64,000 nt of DNA from Dama dama (Eukaryota; Chordata; Mammalia; Artiodactyla; Cervidae), in NCBI RefSeq assembly GCF_033118175.1, contig NC_083701.1, forward strand, positions 52,589,001-52,653,000, in the 5' to 3' direction. Each line of letters begins with the position of its first letter. Position 1 is the first letter of the stretch. Below are positions 1-11,825 of the stretch, piece by piece. The position numbers and the translations under genes were made by a program. Under the pieces are notes generated by a model, which was not told the origin of the DNA, ran no database searches, and saw only the letters and a list, made by a program, of their open reading frames with translations.

Positions 1-101
1 CATCCACAGTGATTTTTGAGCCCCCAAAAATCAAGTCTGTCACTGTTTCCATTTTTCCCCATCTATATACCATGAAATATTGGGACCAGATGCCGTGATA
101 G
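1..101 (-). mobile_element. BovB (RTE) LINE fragment, 3' side of an interrupted copy
   Basis: The sequence is the reverse complement of the BovB region just after the reverse transcriptase domain. The same region can be read in the copies at 8.9 kb and 31.8 kb, including the stretch near ATGGGACCAGATGCC. It runs off the left edge of the window and stops at the poly-T of an L1; the same BovB copy resumes at 938. It is a decayed, non-coding remnant. Confidence 0.9.
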
Positions 102-937
102 TCATTTTTTTTTTTTTTTATTAGTTGGAGGCTAATTACCTCACAACATTTCAGTGGGTTTTGTCATACATTGATATGAATCAGCCATAGATTTACACGT
201 ATTCCCCATCCCGATCCCCCCTCCCACCTCCCTCTCCACCCGATTCCTCTGGGTCTTCCCAGTGCACCAGGCCGGAGCACTTGTCTCATGCATACCACCT
301 GGGCTGGTGATCTGTTTCACCATAGATAGTATACATGCTGTTCTTTTGAAATATCCCACCCTCACATTCTCCCACAGAGTTCAAAATTCTGTTCTGTATT
401 TCTGTGTTTCTTTTTCTCTTTTGCATATAGGGTTATCGTTATCACCTTTCTAAATTCCATATATATGTGTCAGTATGCTGTAGTGTTCTTTATCTTTCTG
501 GCTTACTTCACTCTGTATAAGGGGCTCCAGCTTCATCCATCTCATTAGGACTGGTTCAAGTGAATTCTTTTTAACGGCTGAGTAATATTCCATGGTGTAT
601 ATGTACCACAGCTTCCTTATCCATTCATCTGCTGATGGGCACCTAGGTTGCTTCCATGTCCTGGCTATTATAAACAGTGCTGCGATGAACATTGGGGTGC
701 ACGTGTCTCTTTCAGATCTGGTTTCCTCAGTGTGTATGCCCAGAAGTGGGATTGCTGGGTCATATGGCAGTTCTAATTCCAGTTTTTTAAGAAATCTCCA
801 CACTGTTTTCCATAGTGGCTGTACTAGTTTGCATTCCCACCAACAGTGTAAGAGGGTTCCCTTTTCTCCACACCCTCTCCAGCATTTATTGCTTGTAGAC
901 TTTTGGATAGCAGCCATCCTGACTGGCATCATTTTTT
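102..937 (-). mobile_element. L1 (L1-BT type), 5'-truncated, inserted in BovB
   Basis: Read on the minus strand this is the last part of L1 ORF2, the 3' UTR and a poly-A tail of about 15 bases (poly-T at left). The 3' UTR has the G-rich stretch typical of L1 (seen here as C-rich, about 205-240). The 3' end is the long form, with AATTAGCCTCCAACTAAT just before the tail. A short direct repeat, TCATTTTTT (102-110 and 929-937), is the probable target duplication but is partly hidden in the poly-T. The insertion splits a BovB copy, so it is younger than that BovB. Confidence 0.92.
450..926 (-). pseudogene. L1 ORF2 C-terminal fragment
   Basis: About 158 codons are open up to the normal ORF2 stop. 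They cover the C-terminal region of the L1 ORF2 protein, including the cysteine motif of spacing CX3CX7HX4C (residues CWRGC...HCWWEC). ORF2p is the L1 endonuclease and reverse transcriptase; only its C-terminal part is here, so no enzyme can be made. The uninterrupted frame suggests a fairly young insertion. The same segment occurs, nearly identical, in the copy near 49 kb. Confidence 0.9.
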
Positions 938-1073
938 GAATACTGAGTTTTAAGCCAGCTTTTTAACTCCTCTTTCACCTCCATCAGGAGGCTCTTTAGT
1001 TCCTCTTCTCTTTTGCCTTAAAGGTAGTATCATCTGCATATCTGAGGTTATTGATATTTCTCCCAGCGCTAAT
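938..1073 (-). mobile_element. BovB fragment, continuation beyond the L1 insertion
   Basis: This is the reverse complement of the BovB segment coding for the end of the reverse transcriptase domain, matching the copies at 9.02-9.15 kb and 31.87-32.0 kb in order and spacing. It continues the 1-101 piece, with the L1 between them. The 5' end of the copy is lost near 1073. Confidence 0.85.
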
Positions 1074-1079
1074 CTGAAA

Positions 1080-1305
1080 TAACTGGTGCCCTTTTAAGGA
1101 AGGGAATAGATACCGTAGCTCTCTGACTTCCCATGCAAGAGCGCAGTAGAAGGTGGCTGTCTGCCAGCCAGGGAGAGAGTCCTCGTCAAAAATAAAACTG
1201 GCCAGCACCTGACCTTAGACTTCACAGCCTCAAGAACTATGAGAGATTTCTGTTGTTTAAACCACCCAGTCTGTGGTATTTTTTTCTAGTAGTCTGATTA
1301 GAGTA
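1080..1305 (+). repeat. MaLR (MST/MLT1-type) LTR fragment
   Basis: The order of motifs fits the 3' half of a mammalian MaLR LTR: a block like GAAGGTGGCTGTCTGCCAGC, then CAGCCTCAAGAACTATGAGA, then TTTCTGTTGTTTAAACCACC. The usual AATAAA signal is mutated here. No internal viral gene is attached. The subfamily is not resolved by eye. Confidence 0.7.
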
Positions 1306-1639
1306 AGACAGAACCCTCAGCTGGGGAAACCACAGGACTCAGCTCATTTTTTTTCCCTTATCTGAGGGAATGCTATTCTTTGTTGCCTGATATCCAGTGT
1401 TTTGAAAACCATTGTTTCAGGTGTTCTTTTCTTTATTTATTTTTCCAAGGAGATTAAATCTGGGCCCTGTTACTGCATCTTGGTAGAAGCATTAATCTTC
1501 TCAGCACCCAATTGATTAGTGTTTCATGGTTCACCTGTTTCCAACCTCTTGCTTCTAACCTATCTCTGTCTTCTTATACTTAAGAGATTTCTTACAAGAT
1601 AGCATACACTGAGGTCTTTTTTTCCCCTTCAGGTACATA

Positions 1640-3600
1640 TGAGTACATATGATATGATTATTGAGGTAATTTGATTTACTTCTATCATTTTATTATTTTT
1701 GATTTGACCATCTATTTTTGTTTCCATATTTCTTTTTATCAGTTGTATATATTTTGCTATTGCATTTTTATTTCTCTATCATTTATTAATTTATTTTGCT
1801 TCAGGAAGATTGTATCTTCAAGATTGTGTAGTCTACTAGTATTAATATATTACAACTTCTAGAAAAATGGATAAATTCTACAGAATTAAGTACTTTGCCA
1901 CACTCCATTTGCTAATATCACCCAATATGTACTTATTTGAAAACCCGTTAGATGATAGTGTTTTTGTTTTCATCATTAAAAATTATTTTTCCCACTTCAA
2001 CTAGAATGTTGAAGTCTCATAACCATATTCTTTTATACCCACTTTGCATATTTGACACATGTATTGTATCTACAAACTCTAAAAACCACTTTGCTTTCAA
2101 AAGTCAGATTTTTAAACTTAAGAGGAGAAAGATATTCTTCTATATTTACTCAGATTTCACATTTCTCTTGCTCTTCCTCTTACTTGAATTTCAGACTTTC
2201 CCTATGGTATCATTTCCTTCATATCAAAAATATTTCTTTTAGAGCAGGTCTGATGATGACACATTCTTTGAATTTCCTTTCAATTGAGAATTAATTTTTC
2301 TGGGCTGGCAGAGGTTTTATTTTGTTTTGTTTTGTTTTGCTGCTTTAGAGATGATATTGCCCTGCTTTCTAGCTTCCATGATTTCTGATGAAAAGTCCAC
2401 AGTATTCAAAAGGTTATTCCTTGTATGTAATTTTATTCCTTGTATATAACATGTAATTTTTCTCTAGCCTCTTTCTAGGTTTTTAATTATCTTTGTTTTA
2501 ATCAGTTTGATTATCATGTATTTGGACATGTTTTTCTTTAAACTCGATCTGTTTTGGGTTAAATTAATTTATGGAATCTGTAAATGTTCAGATACTTCAC
2601 CAAATTTGGGAAATACTAAACCATCATTTCTTAATGTATATTTGTCTGCACTGTAATTTTCTCCTCTCCTTCTGAGACTCAAGTGACATGATAGATGATA
2701 GTCACACATGAATATGTGTGAATGTGGTGCAATAAAGCTTTTTTTTTTTCTCTTTTTTTAACCAGACTGACAGAGAGTTGGACTTGGCCCATGAGGTTTA
2801 GTTTGTCAAGAGTCTTCTCTTGATAGATATATTTGTTTTAACAGGCCTTCACTCCAATTAGGTTCAGATGACAAATTATATCTTGCCTTCTGTAGTCTGT
2901 AGTCCCAATGTTTTTTCAGCTGTCAAAACCTTTGTTCAGCTGTTTTGAGTCTTTTCCTCACATGTGATATTCAGGAAGAAGTCTGAATTTGGGTCACTTG
3001 CTTAAATCTTAGCCCATTTCTTAAAGTCTTTGCTATACTTTTTGAGTCTTCCCAAACTGTACAAAAGTTCGACGGTTTGGTGGAAATGTAAACAGAAGCT
3101 TAGTTCTATAGCTATACTTCTTTGGGTCTGTCCTTTTTACTTCAGCACAGAGATAAGCCCAGAACATGTGCAGGTTTCCATGCTCATTTATAGAAATAGG
3201 AGATATCTTCCAGCTCTCGTCTCTCTAGGATTTCCACAATCTCTGGTTGAAGATTTTGCCCTGATCCTTTGGCCCTAATACTGGTTTTAATTTATCTTTA
3301 TAGCTTTAGCTGACTATGCCACCACTCCTGTGGCAAAACTTTTTGACTGAGGTTATCAAATTTTGAATCCAATCTTCAAGAGTGAAGAGAGAAAAATTAG
3401 GAAATTTATCCCCCTTACATGTTGCATCTCCAGGCTTAGCTACCCTCTCAAATCCACCTCTTTTCTTTACTTTTTAGATATCTTCCATAGTTACTTTCTG
3501 TGTTTTGTACAGTTTTTAGATGTAGTAAGTAGGAGAGATAGATTGTTGTATGCTTACCACATCTTTGCTTATACAGGCAAACAAATTGAATCTTAAAGAT
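1640..3600 (-). mobile_element. Ancient L1M, 5' region in antisense
   Basis: The stretch looks like the antisense of the 5' part of old mammalian L1M elements. Landmarks are a segment near 2240 (AGAGCAGGTCTGATGATGAC), the TTTCTGATGAAAAGTC region near 2380 and a degenerate block near 3530 ending in TATGCTTACCACATC. It has many stops and indels and no coding capacity. The family assignment comes from memory of consensus features. The stretch 2760-3500 is the least certain part. Confidence 0.5.
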
Positions 3601-4008
3601 GAAAGGTTGATTTCCCAATCAGTTCCAGTGCTGGTGATAAAATATGTGAGCTCGAAGTTTTTAGACTGTTATGCAAGTCCTCCTTATTTCCAATTCTGGA
3701 TAATTTGGTTAAACCAAGGGGACATTTTGAATATTGCCACAATAGCAGGAACCAGTTTAGGGGAGAAATCATTTTAGGGAATATACAGGATAATACAAGG
3801 AACTCTGCTAGCACAAAAATTCTTTGTAGAAGGAGGCCAGCCCTAAGAAAAGTCATCTGACTTTGGATGTTACTTAGACACTTTTATGTTTTACATACAT
3901 GGTATGTAAATGATTACATACATCACATAGCACACAGACCAGTATGCAGTGTGTAAGGGATTTTTTAATCCTAAAAGAAAACTGGAAGAAAATGCTCTCT
4001 CTATCTCT
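3601..4008. other. No feature recognised
   Basis: I see no repeat family, exon-like frame or regulatory pattern that I can support. Open frames on both strands here overlap each other and have no recognisable protein similarity. Confidence 0.4.
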
Positions 4009-4062
4009 CTCAAAATAATATATATATATAAATAATATATATATTATATATATATAATATAT
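4009..4062. repeat. AT dinucleotide microsatellite
   Basis: An imperfect (TA)n tract with AAT interruptions, largely self-complementary. A BovB 3' fragment sits directly beside it and TA repeats follow on the other side, so the element probably inserted into the tract. Confidence 0.9.
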
Positions 4063-4064
4063 AT

Positions 4065-4285
4065 CAGTTCAGTTCAGTCTCTCAGTCGTGTCCAACTCAT
4101 TGCAACCCCCTGAACCACAGCACGCCAGGCCTCCCTGTCCATCACCAACTCCCAGAGTCTACCCAAACCCGTGTCCATCGAGTCGGTGATGCCATCCAAC
4201 CATCTCATCCTCTGTCGTCCCCTTCTCCTCCTGCCCTCAATCTTTCCCAGCATCAGGATCTTTTCAAATGAGTCAGCTCTTTGCA
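4065..4285 (-). mobile_element. BovB 3'-end fragment
   Basis: This is the terminal ~220 bp of BovB in reverse complement, starting with the ACTGA-repeat tail (seen as CAGTTCAGTTCAGTC) and running back to the GAAAAGATCCTGATGC region. It is flanked by TA repeats, so any target duplication cannot be told from the microsatellite. Confidence 0.93.
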
Positions 4286-4299
4286 TATATATATATTAG

Positions 4300-5603
4300 G
4301 AGGAAAAAGGAAATATAGACATACAAAGATTATCCTGTCAATCTGGTCAATCATAATTCAGAGGTTCTTATGGTAGGTGTTATATGAATGCTGTCTACCA
4401 AAAACTAAATCAGATGTCATATTTAATGGCCAACATTTCACCTAAAATCAGGAATATGACATGGATACCTTTAAATTATAATATAATGGCAGTAACAACA
4501 AAAAAACTTCACGTACATGACACTTCTTAATATTCAACCTAAATCTCCTATTAACTTTTGGCTTTAGCTTTTAAAAAGTTAATTAACCAAACATGTATTT
4601 CAATATCATTTACAACTTCTTTAAACTGTTGTAAAAATTTATCGATCTTTCTACTATGGTGAAGATTCTGAAATTAGTATTCACATTTTGAAACCTGAGA
4701 TACAGTTGAAAATTCAGAAATAAGTGTGTTATTCTGAGGCCATTAAAATTCTGAGGTTTCCCACAATCCCACTTCCTGGTATTCACTATAAAATTTCACT
4801 CGCCTTGTATGTGGGCTAAAACTAATTACTTGATTCCACTAAGTAGAATATGGCAAAAATGATGGATGTCAGTTCCACAGTCAGGTTATAAAGACTGCCT
4901 TTTATCTTGCTTACACTGTCTCTTGCCTTCTCACTTGCTAGCTCTGGTGAAACAAGCGGCCATGTTGTGAACTTCTCCACAGGGATGTATACATATCAGG
5001 AGACTGAGGTTTATCTTCAAGCAGCAGCTAGCAAGGAACTGCAATTCCTTATTCAACTGCCCATGAAGAGCAGAATCTAACAAACAAGAGTGTGTGTGAG
5101 TGTGAGTGTGTGTGAGTGGTTCTTTCCTCATTGACCCTCAAGATGACTACAGCATGGTTAACACTTTGATTTCTGTTCCCAAGAAACTCTGAAGCAAAAT
5201 ACCCAGATGAGCCATAGCTCCCTGAGCTACCGAACTGTGAGAGGACGTTTTACGTCACTGGTTTTGATGTGGTTTCTTATGCAGCAATAGATTACATAGT
5301 CGCTTACCTTTTCTCTCTCAGCATACTAGAATGGAACAAACTACCCAAGTGTCCTACTCACAGCTTGGGGTGTGGGTTAGTTTTGTCTTGCTCATTACTT
5401 TGTGGGGAAAAATTAGAAATGTAACTCTTTTGGGCAGAATACTGTCTTGCGTTATATTTTCATTATGTTTAAAGCATTAAATCTGTAATTAAACTGTGAA
5501 AGACAGGAATTATGATGAATATGAAATGTTGTTTTAAAAGTTAACTCTTTTCTTTTTCCTAGAAAATTATCAGTATTTTCCACGACTTAAGGTTGTAAGA
5601 AGT
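4300..5603. other. No gene; short GT-rich microsatellite only
   Basis: Apart from a (GT)n/GAGT tract at about 5088-5118, nothing is recognised. The 66-residue minus-strand open frame here starts in the microsatellite (a Thr-His run) and is not a gene. Confidence 0.4.
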
Positions 5604-5825
5604 TAAGTGAAGTGAAACTGTTAATCACTCAGTCATGTCTGACTCTTTGTGACCCCATGAACTATATAGCCTGTCAGGCTCCTCTGTCCATGTAATTCTC
5701 CAAGGCAAGAATACTGGAGTGGGTAGCCATTCCCTCCTCCAGGGGATCTTCCCAGCCCAGGGATCAAACCCAGGTATCCTGCATTGTAGGCGGATTCTTT
5801 ACCATCTGAGCCACCAGGGAAGCCC
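5604..5825 (-). mobile_element. Bov-tA SINE
   Basis: The whole SINE is present in reverse complement: tRNA-derived head (GGGCTTCCCTGGTGGCTCAG on the minus strand) and the BovB-derived tail near GTCAGACATGACTGAG. A 7 bp repeat TAAGGTT (5588-5594 and 5826-5832) may be part of the target duplication. It is non-autonomous and depends on BovB enzymes in trans (established for this family). Confidence 0.95.
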
Positions 5826-5832
5826 TAAGGTT

Positions 5833-7245
5833 ATATAGCAGTTTTCAAAACTATGTTCTCTAGACCTTTCATGTTCTGTATACACACTTCATGTGTTTAT
5901 TTTACTGAATAACATGTGAAAGAGAAGGGCGTAATAAGATCTAAAAAGCTCTTTGTTTTCTTATCAATAACACAGCAACACTTTTTAAGGTGAAAACTGC
6001 TGTGAGAACAGAATCAGTAGCATTGTGTATCAAATGCAGTTGATGTAACAAATGCTAAGAATATGTGAAATGTTTTCAGTTAAACTAATGAACTATGAAT
6101 GTTGCAAAGCTCTCTATTTACTTATTTGATTTAACATTTTAGATAGGCAAATACAAAGAAGATTTATTACTTTGTGAAACTTTTGACAAAGGGACTTTTT
6201 TAAGAGTTTGGATTCATTTTTAACACACCATTAGATAAGCTGGCAAAAGTATTTAGTAACATCTGTACTTATGGTACAAAAGCAAAAATAAGAAAACAGA
6301 ATTAGTTCCAAAATGCAAATCAGATGCCATTATACATTTTCTGGAAAAGCGCTATGTCATAAGAAAGTACCCACATCTTTAACAGTGGCTGTGAATGTTG
6401 CAGAAATTCTCGATTTTTCAGCATTTTCAGTGTATGATCTACAGCATTTGCCAAAATTTATTGGCTGGCAATAAAATGGTGATCACAACATCAAGAGCAC
6501 AAGGAATTTCTTTTTAAAAAAATAATTATATTTCATTTTTCAAATATTCTTGAATACGATATGAGAGGACCCAGTTTTTTTATTTTTGTATCACTGATAT
6601 GATTAGACATAAGAATTTGAGTTGAGCATGGTAAAATAATAGCTTTATAATTTTTGAGGACATATTTGATAGAAAATCAAGGCTAGATCATATTTTTATA
6701 GAATTTCATCATTTATTTAATAATTAATACATACAAAAGTATGAAAATGATCCCAGAAGCCAAAAGTAAATATACACCAATTCATTCTTACCAATTCATC
6801 CTTCTAGCTGCCCCTAGAAATAACTTCTGCTCTGATTTTAATGTTTTCATCTGTCTATGCTTTCCCATTTCTTTGCCTATACTTTGGTTTTGGTCTACTT
6901 CGCACTTGTAAATGTTGTTTCACTATAGTTTTCATTTTCCTGATTATTAATGAAGTGAAGAATATCTTCAATATTTTGCCATTTGTGTTTCTCCTTCTGT
7001 GAAATTCTTGTGTGTGTCTATTACCTGTCTTTATAGTTTAATCTATTACAGATTTTTTTAAATTATGAAATTAAATATTTTTCATCAAATAATGTGAAAA
7101 CTCACTTAAAACAATTTGATGCTCCTTTAACACTGAGCACTTTCAAATAGAGAAGTCTATAGCTTTGAATAAAATGTCTTTTCCCCAAATTGTTTTTCTT
7201 CCAAGCTTGTGAATATTTATTTGAATAACATTTATTTATCACCCA
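5833..7245. other. Mostly unassigned AT-rich DNA
   Basis: No gene or young repeat is seen. Around 6930-7080 the order of motifs (a CCTGATTATTAATGAAGTGAAG-like block, then TTGCCATTTGTGTTTCTC) weakly resembles antisense L1M ORF2, but it is too degenerate to rely on. Confidence 0.4.
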
Positions 7246-7412
7246 GAGATCAGGGTTTGGTCCTTGGTTTAGGATGATCCCCTAGAGAAGAGAATGGCTA
7301 CCCACTCCATATTCTTGCCTAGAGAAGTCCATGGACAGAGGAGCCTGACGGGCTACGGTCCGTGGGGTCACAAAGTCTTGGACGTGACTGAGTGACTAAC
7401 ACTTTCACTATT
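7246..7412 (+). mobile_element. Bov-tA SINE, head truncated
   Basis: It begins inside the tRNA-related part and continues through the middle (CTATGGACAGAGGAGCC-like block) to the GGACGTGACTGAGTGACTAA tail. The first ~60 bp, including the A-box region, are missing. Confidence 0.92.
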
Positions 7413-7838
7413 ATTAATTTACTCTAAAATATGAAAACACAGACTGTTGTCTATGGATAATTGTACATAACAGAATGTAAACAGAATGCCACACTGTTTT
7501 GTTGTTGTTGTTGTTTTTACCGACTGAAAGCTCACAATTAAGAAAAATCTAAAAACTCCAATTCCAAGTTAATCTGTGCATACTGGCAGTCTATAATCCA
7601 CAGTGATAACAGTGTCTCATCCTGGAGGCGACACTGCTTGGGTGCCTTGACAAGAATTATACCCTGGAGTCAGCATCTTTTTCTGAGGCCTCGTGCAAAG
7701 TCTCAACTTCAATCCTAGATATAATATGAAATCCAAGTAATTGTGGGAGTCCTACTATTGAGAAATGTCATTGCTCAGTGTTTAGAAACACTAAATTAGT
7801 GTTTATAATCTCATCATAAATTTTTGTGTTAAATAAAG
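7413..7838. other. No feature recognised
   Basis: A short (GTT)n run occurs near 7500. The rest shows no repeat or gene that I can support. Confidence 0.4.
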
Positions 7839-8042
7839 TCTTTCCTGGTAGTTCAGATGGTAAAGAATGTGTCTGCAATGTGGGAGACCTGGTTTCAATT
7901 CCGAGTTTGGGAAGATCCCCCGGAGAAGGGAATGGCAACACACTCCAGTATTCTTGCCTGGAGAATTCCATGGACAGAGGAGCCTGGCAGGCTACAGTGC
8001 ATGGAATCACAAAGAGTTGGACATAACTGAGCGACTAACACA
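7839..8042 (+). mobile_element. Bov-tA SINE
   Basis: The element is nearly full length, from a diverged head (TTTCCTGGTAGTTCAGATGG) to the tail AGTTGGACATAACTGAGCG. The B-box position reads GGTTTCAATTCC, degenerate against GGTTCGATCCC, so transcription by RNA polymerase III is unlikely. Confidence 0.94.
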
Positions 8043-8898
8043 ACAATCTGAAAAATAATCCATATTGCAGCAATGTTTGAATAGACCTTTGTCTTTTTAA
8101 GACTTGATTTGCAGTCCCCAATTCATTTTAGATTGGTGATTTAGTCTCTAAAACCACCCAGGTAATAACTGAGTTAGGCCATTAACACAAGGTGTAATGA
8201 GTCACCCACAGCTCATGTGTACTGTGTTTTGCAGAGCTCTAACTATAGGGCCTCGAATTCTGCCCTGCAAACACAATTGTGCAAATTCATTGTGATTCAG
8301 AAGACTGACCACTACCCACTCCCACCATAGATATATTCAGTCAGTTCAGTTCAGTCCCTCAGTCATGTCTGACACTTTGCGACCCCATGAATCGCAGCAC
8401 ACCAGGCCTCCCTGCCCATCACCAACTCCCGGAGTTTACTCAAACTTATGTCCATCGAGTCGGTGATGCCATCCAGCCATCTCATCCTCTGTCATCCATT
8501 CTCCTCATGCCCCCAATCCCTCCCAGCATCAGGGTCTTTTCCAGTGAGTCAACTCTCACATGAGGTGGCCAAAGTATTGGAGTTTCAGCTTCAGCATCAG
8601 TCCTTCCAGGGAACAACCAAGACTGATCTCCTTTAGCATGGACTGGTTGGATCTCCTTGCAGTCCAAGGGACTCTCAAGAGTCTCCTCCAACACCACAGT
8701 TCAAAAGCATCAATTCTTCGGCGCTCAGCTTTCTTCACAGTCCAACTCTCACATCCATACATGACCCCTGGAAAAACCATAGCCTTGATTAAATGGACCT
8801 TTGTTGGCAAAGTAATGTCTCTGTTTTTTAATATGCTATCTAGGTTGGTCATAACTTTCCTTCCAAGGAGTAAGTGTCTTTTAACTTCATGGCTGCAG

Positions 8899-9180
8899 TC
8901 ACCATCTGCAGTGATTTTGGAGCCCCCCAAAATAGTCTGACACTGTTTCCACTGTTTCCCCATCTGTTTCCCATGAAGTGATGGGACCAGATGCCAAGAT
9001 CTTCGTTTTCTGAATGTTGAACTTTAAGCCAACTTTTTCACTCTCCTCTTCCACTTTGATCAAGAGGCTCTTTAGTTCTTCTTCACTTTCTGCCATAAGG
9101 GTGGTGTCATCTGCATATCTGAGGTTAATGATATTTCTCCTGGAAATCTTGATTCCAGCTTGTACTTCACACAATTGCAC
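8899..9180 (-). pseudogene. BovB reverse transcriptase fragment with YADD
   Basis: A ~94-codon open frame covers the palm of the RTE-type reverse transcriptase, with the catalytic motif as YADD (LRYADDTTLMAES). It then reads into the thumb/connector region (EELKSLL, FNIQKTKI). The first few residues lie at the inversion joint and are not all from the element. It is only a piece of the ~1000-residue protein, so it cannot act. Confidence 0.85.
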
Positions 9181-9550
9181 TCATCTCACACTCTAGTAAA
9201 GTAATGCTCAAAATTCTCCAAGTCAGGCTTCAGCAATACGTGAACCGTGAACTTCCAGATGTTCAAGCTGGTTTTAGAAAAGGCTGAAGAACCAGAGATC
9301 TAATTGCCAACATCTGCTGGATCGTCAAAAAAGCAAGAGAGTTCCAGAAAAACATCTATTTCTGCTTTATTGACTATGCCTAAGCCACTGACTGTGTGGA
9401 TCACAATAAACTGTGGAAAATTCTGAAAGAGATGGGAATACCAGACCACCTGACCTGCCTCTTGAGAAACCTGTATGCAGGTCAGGTAGCAACAGTTAGA
9501 ACTGGATATGGAAAAACAGACTGGTTCCAAATAGGAAAAGAAGTATGTCA
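9181..9550 (+). pseudogene. BovB reverse transcriptase, inverted upstream segment
   Basis: The plus strand carries the fingers/palm region just before YADD: residues resembling DVQAGF, then FIDYA (here frameshifted or mutated), LKEMGIPDHLTCLLRNLYAG and TDWFQIGKEV. Stops and a changed reading frame interrupt it. It is the inverted part of the same insertion as the flanking minus-strand segment. Confidence 0.88.
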
Positions 9551-9568
9551 AATCGGAATAGATATATT

Positions 9569-10251
9569 ATTCTAGCAGAAAATATGTATATTTATTTTAT
9601 ATATCAATTCTCCCCTGGAAACTTTCTCCATATTTCCTCAAGAATGAAGATACTGTTAAGAAACCACTTGCTTCTTGGGAGGCATAACTGTTTAGTGTAA
9701 TGTTAGGAATTCTGCCCTGAAAACAAATTTATCAGGAACAAGGCGAGAGAAAAAAATTAACTTCTTTAACACAAAAACCTAATAACTAATCCATTCCTTG
9801 CAATGAATGCTGCCCTGGAGGTGGTTTTATATCACTGTAAATCTGAGATTTAGACATATGAATAGTATACAGAATAGTCTTATTTTTTGCTTGGGAAACA
9901 AGCCTTCCCCATTTTTTTTTTTTTTTTTTTTCTGTTGACCTGATAAACAACATGAACTTCTTTGTTTTCTTTTTCTGATATTAGGTAAATTTCAGTCCTT
10001 CTTTTGTGTCCTTATAAGAAATTCTTATTAAGTATTTTGCTAATTGTACTGATAAATCACACTCAGTAGTGACTGACATTATTGTAAATGCTAACTTTTC
10101 ATGTTCATTAAATAAACTCATTGCCACACTTAATTATCCATATTATCACTCTAGAAATGCTAGCAGGTGATTTTAAAGGAAATTTATTGTATTTTCATGT
10201 GATTTATAGTGCTATCAAAAGATTTAGTTTACTTATAAACTATTTTGGTTG
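9569..10251. other. No gene; a poly-T tract
   Basis: A run of about 20 T occurs at 9912-9932 with no recognisable element attached to either side and no flanking direct repeat that I could find. The rest is unassigned AT-rich DNA. Confidence 0.45.
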
Positions 10252-10616
10252 TTCAGTTCAGTCACTCAGTCATGTCTGACTCTTTGTGACCCCATGGACC
10301 GCAGCATGCCTAGCCTCCCTGTCTGTTGCCAACTCCTGGAGTTTACTCAAATTCATGTCCATTGGGTCGGTGATGCCATCCAACCATCTCATCCTCTGTC
10401 CTCCCCTTCTCCTCCTGCCTTCAATCTTTCCCAGCATCAGGGTCTTTTCAAATGAGTCAGTTCTTCACATCAAGTGACCAAATATTGGAGTTTCAGCTTC
10501 AGCATCAGTCTTTCCAATGAATATTCAGAACTGATTTCTTTTAGGATGGACTGGTTGGATGTCCTTGCTGTCCAAGGGACTCTCAAGAGTCTTCTCCAAC
10601 ACCAGAGTTCAAAAGC
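10252..10616 (-). mobile_element. BovB 3'-end fragment
   Basis: About 365 bp of the BovB 3' end in reverse complement, from the ACTGA-type tail to the segment read here as GAGTTCAAAAGCT. It is 5'-truncated; I found no clear target duplication. Confidence 0.93.
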
Positions 10617-10779
10617 TACAAGCAATTTAAGTATACTGTGCCAGAGGACAAGGGATTAAAAATGCTGCTAATCACTTGTGTTATCTACCAAACTGAGAAA
10701 ATAAAGCAAACTGTATCAGAGAGGAGAATTGATTATGTATGCTTGAAAGTTTAATTCCAAATTGAGAATGTTTAAGGTA

Positions 10780-10957
10780 AAAAGGAGTGACCCTGGGGAA
10801 GGACTGCTAACGTGTACAGGTTTTCTTTTGGGGATGATGAAAATGTCCAAAAATTGATTAGAGTGGCAGACACTTTCACAACTCTGTGAATGTGCTAAGA
10901 AGCATTGCATTTTACACTCTAAAAGAGCCAATTGTATGATTACAATTGTCAGTTACA
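10780..10957 (+). mobile_element. Old L1M (MB-type) 3' UTR fragment
   Basis: The run GGGGATGATGAAAATGTCC, then TTTCACAACTCTGTGAATGT, then CATTTTACACTCTAAAAGAG is the known landmark order of old L1 3' UTRs. No coding part is attached. Confidence 0.82.
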
Positions 10958-11825
10958 CACATACATACATATCCTGTTCTGTTTATTCTGTTTTAATATC
11001 ATTACTGCTAGGATATATAGCAGTGGAAGCAATAGCAGCAGTAACAAATAACAACAACAACAAAAATGCCTTGTCTTCTACATACCACTTATTTTCTAGG
11101 TATTATGCAGTCTAGAGAAAAAAAAAATACCACCAGACAGGTGAATAGTGTCTTCTAAAAAATACAGCCTCATGAGAGAACCAGGCATTATTTGAAGGTT
11201 GTGGAGTACTTTTAAGCAAATGCATACTTTAAGTCTTTAAATGATACCTAAAGCCTAGATCATAAATATTGCTAAGTAATCGTTTTCTTATCAAAACATT
11301 ACTGCTGTTTTTATGACAGAAATATTCAAGTCTCAAGTGTTAAATGATTTGCCAAGGATATACAGCTTTTTTATAGTAGAATATAGAATAAATGGAAAAG
11401 ATATTACTGCTATGCAGATAATCTGCAGACAATAAAATAATTTTTTTCTGGATAAAGTAAGTAGTACAGTGAAATATAGGTTAAAATAAAATCACCCAGC
11501 TTTAAGTGATCTTATAAAGCCTCCTCCATATATGCTTAATTATAAAATATTTTCATATCTGCAATCTCTCATTTACCTAGGGGGATATTTTCAAAAGAGT
11601 ACACTATTGTCAAATTAAATGTATTATATTTAAAGATATAGTTTAAATTATTGAGCCTATTCATAATATTTAATATATGCTTTAGATTACATAATAGTAA
11701 AACAATATTTGCTATATTTTCCTCAGAATCATAAAATATATAATATATAGAGTTTTTAACTGGATTTTTTTTCACCATTTCTATCATTTAGGCTTGGGTT
11801 ACAGATTTTTTGAAGGGTTACAGAA
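10958..11825. other. Mostly unassigned; possible MIR remnant
   Basis: At about 11325-11390 the order CTCAAGTGTTAAATGATTTG and CCAAGGATATACAGC resembles the antisense MIR core, but only weakly. Nothing else is recognised. The 72-residue minus-strand open frame lies in AT-rich DNA and has no similarity that I know. Confidence 0.4.

Larger units (their letters stand above)
8338..9557 (-). mobile_element. BovB LINE with inverted 5' part
   Basis: The left 840 bp are BovB 3' sequence in reverse complement; from about 9181 the upstream part of the same reverse transcriptase region follows in the opposite direction. An 11 bp target duplication, ATAGATATATT (8327-8337 and 9558-9568), brackets both parts. 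One insertion event with 5' inversion therefore explains the whole structure. About 65-75 bp of the element are missing at the switch point, judged against the copy at 22.35 kb. Confidence 0.92.

Noticed and set aside
450..939. Open frames on both strands across the first L1 (160 and 115 codons)
   Set aside because: The minus-strand frame is the L1 ORF2 end; the plus-strand one is its antisense shadow and has no independent support.
9912..9932. Poly-T as the tail of a retrotransposon
   Set aside because: No element sequence is attached and I found no flanking direct repeat.
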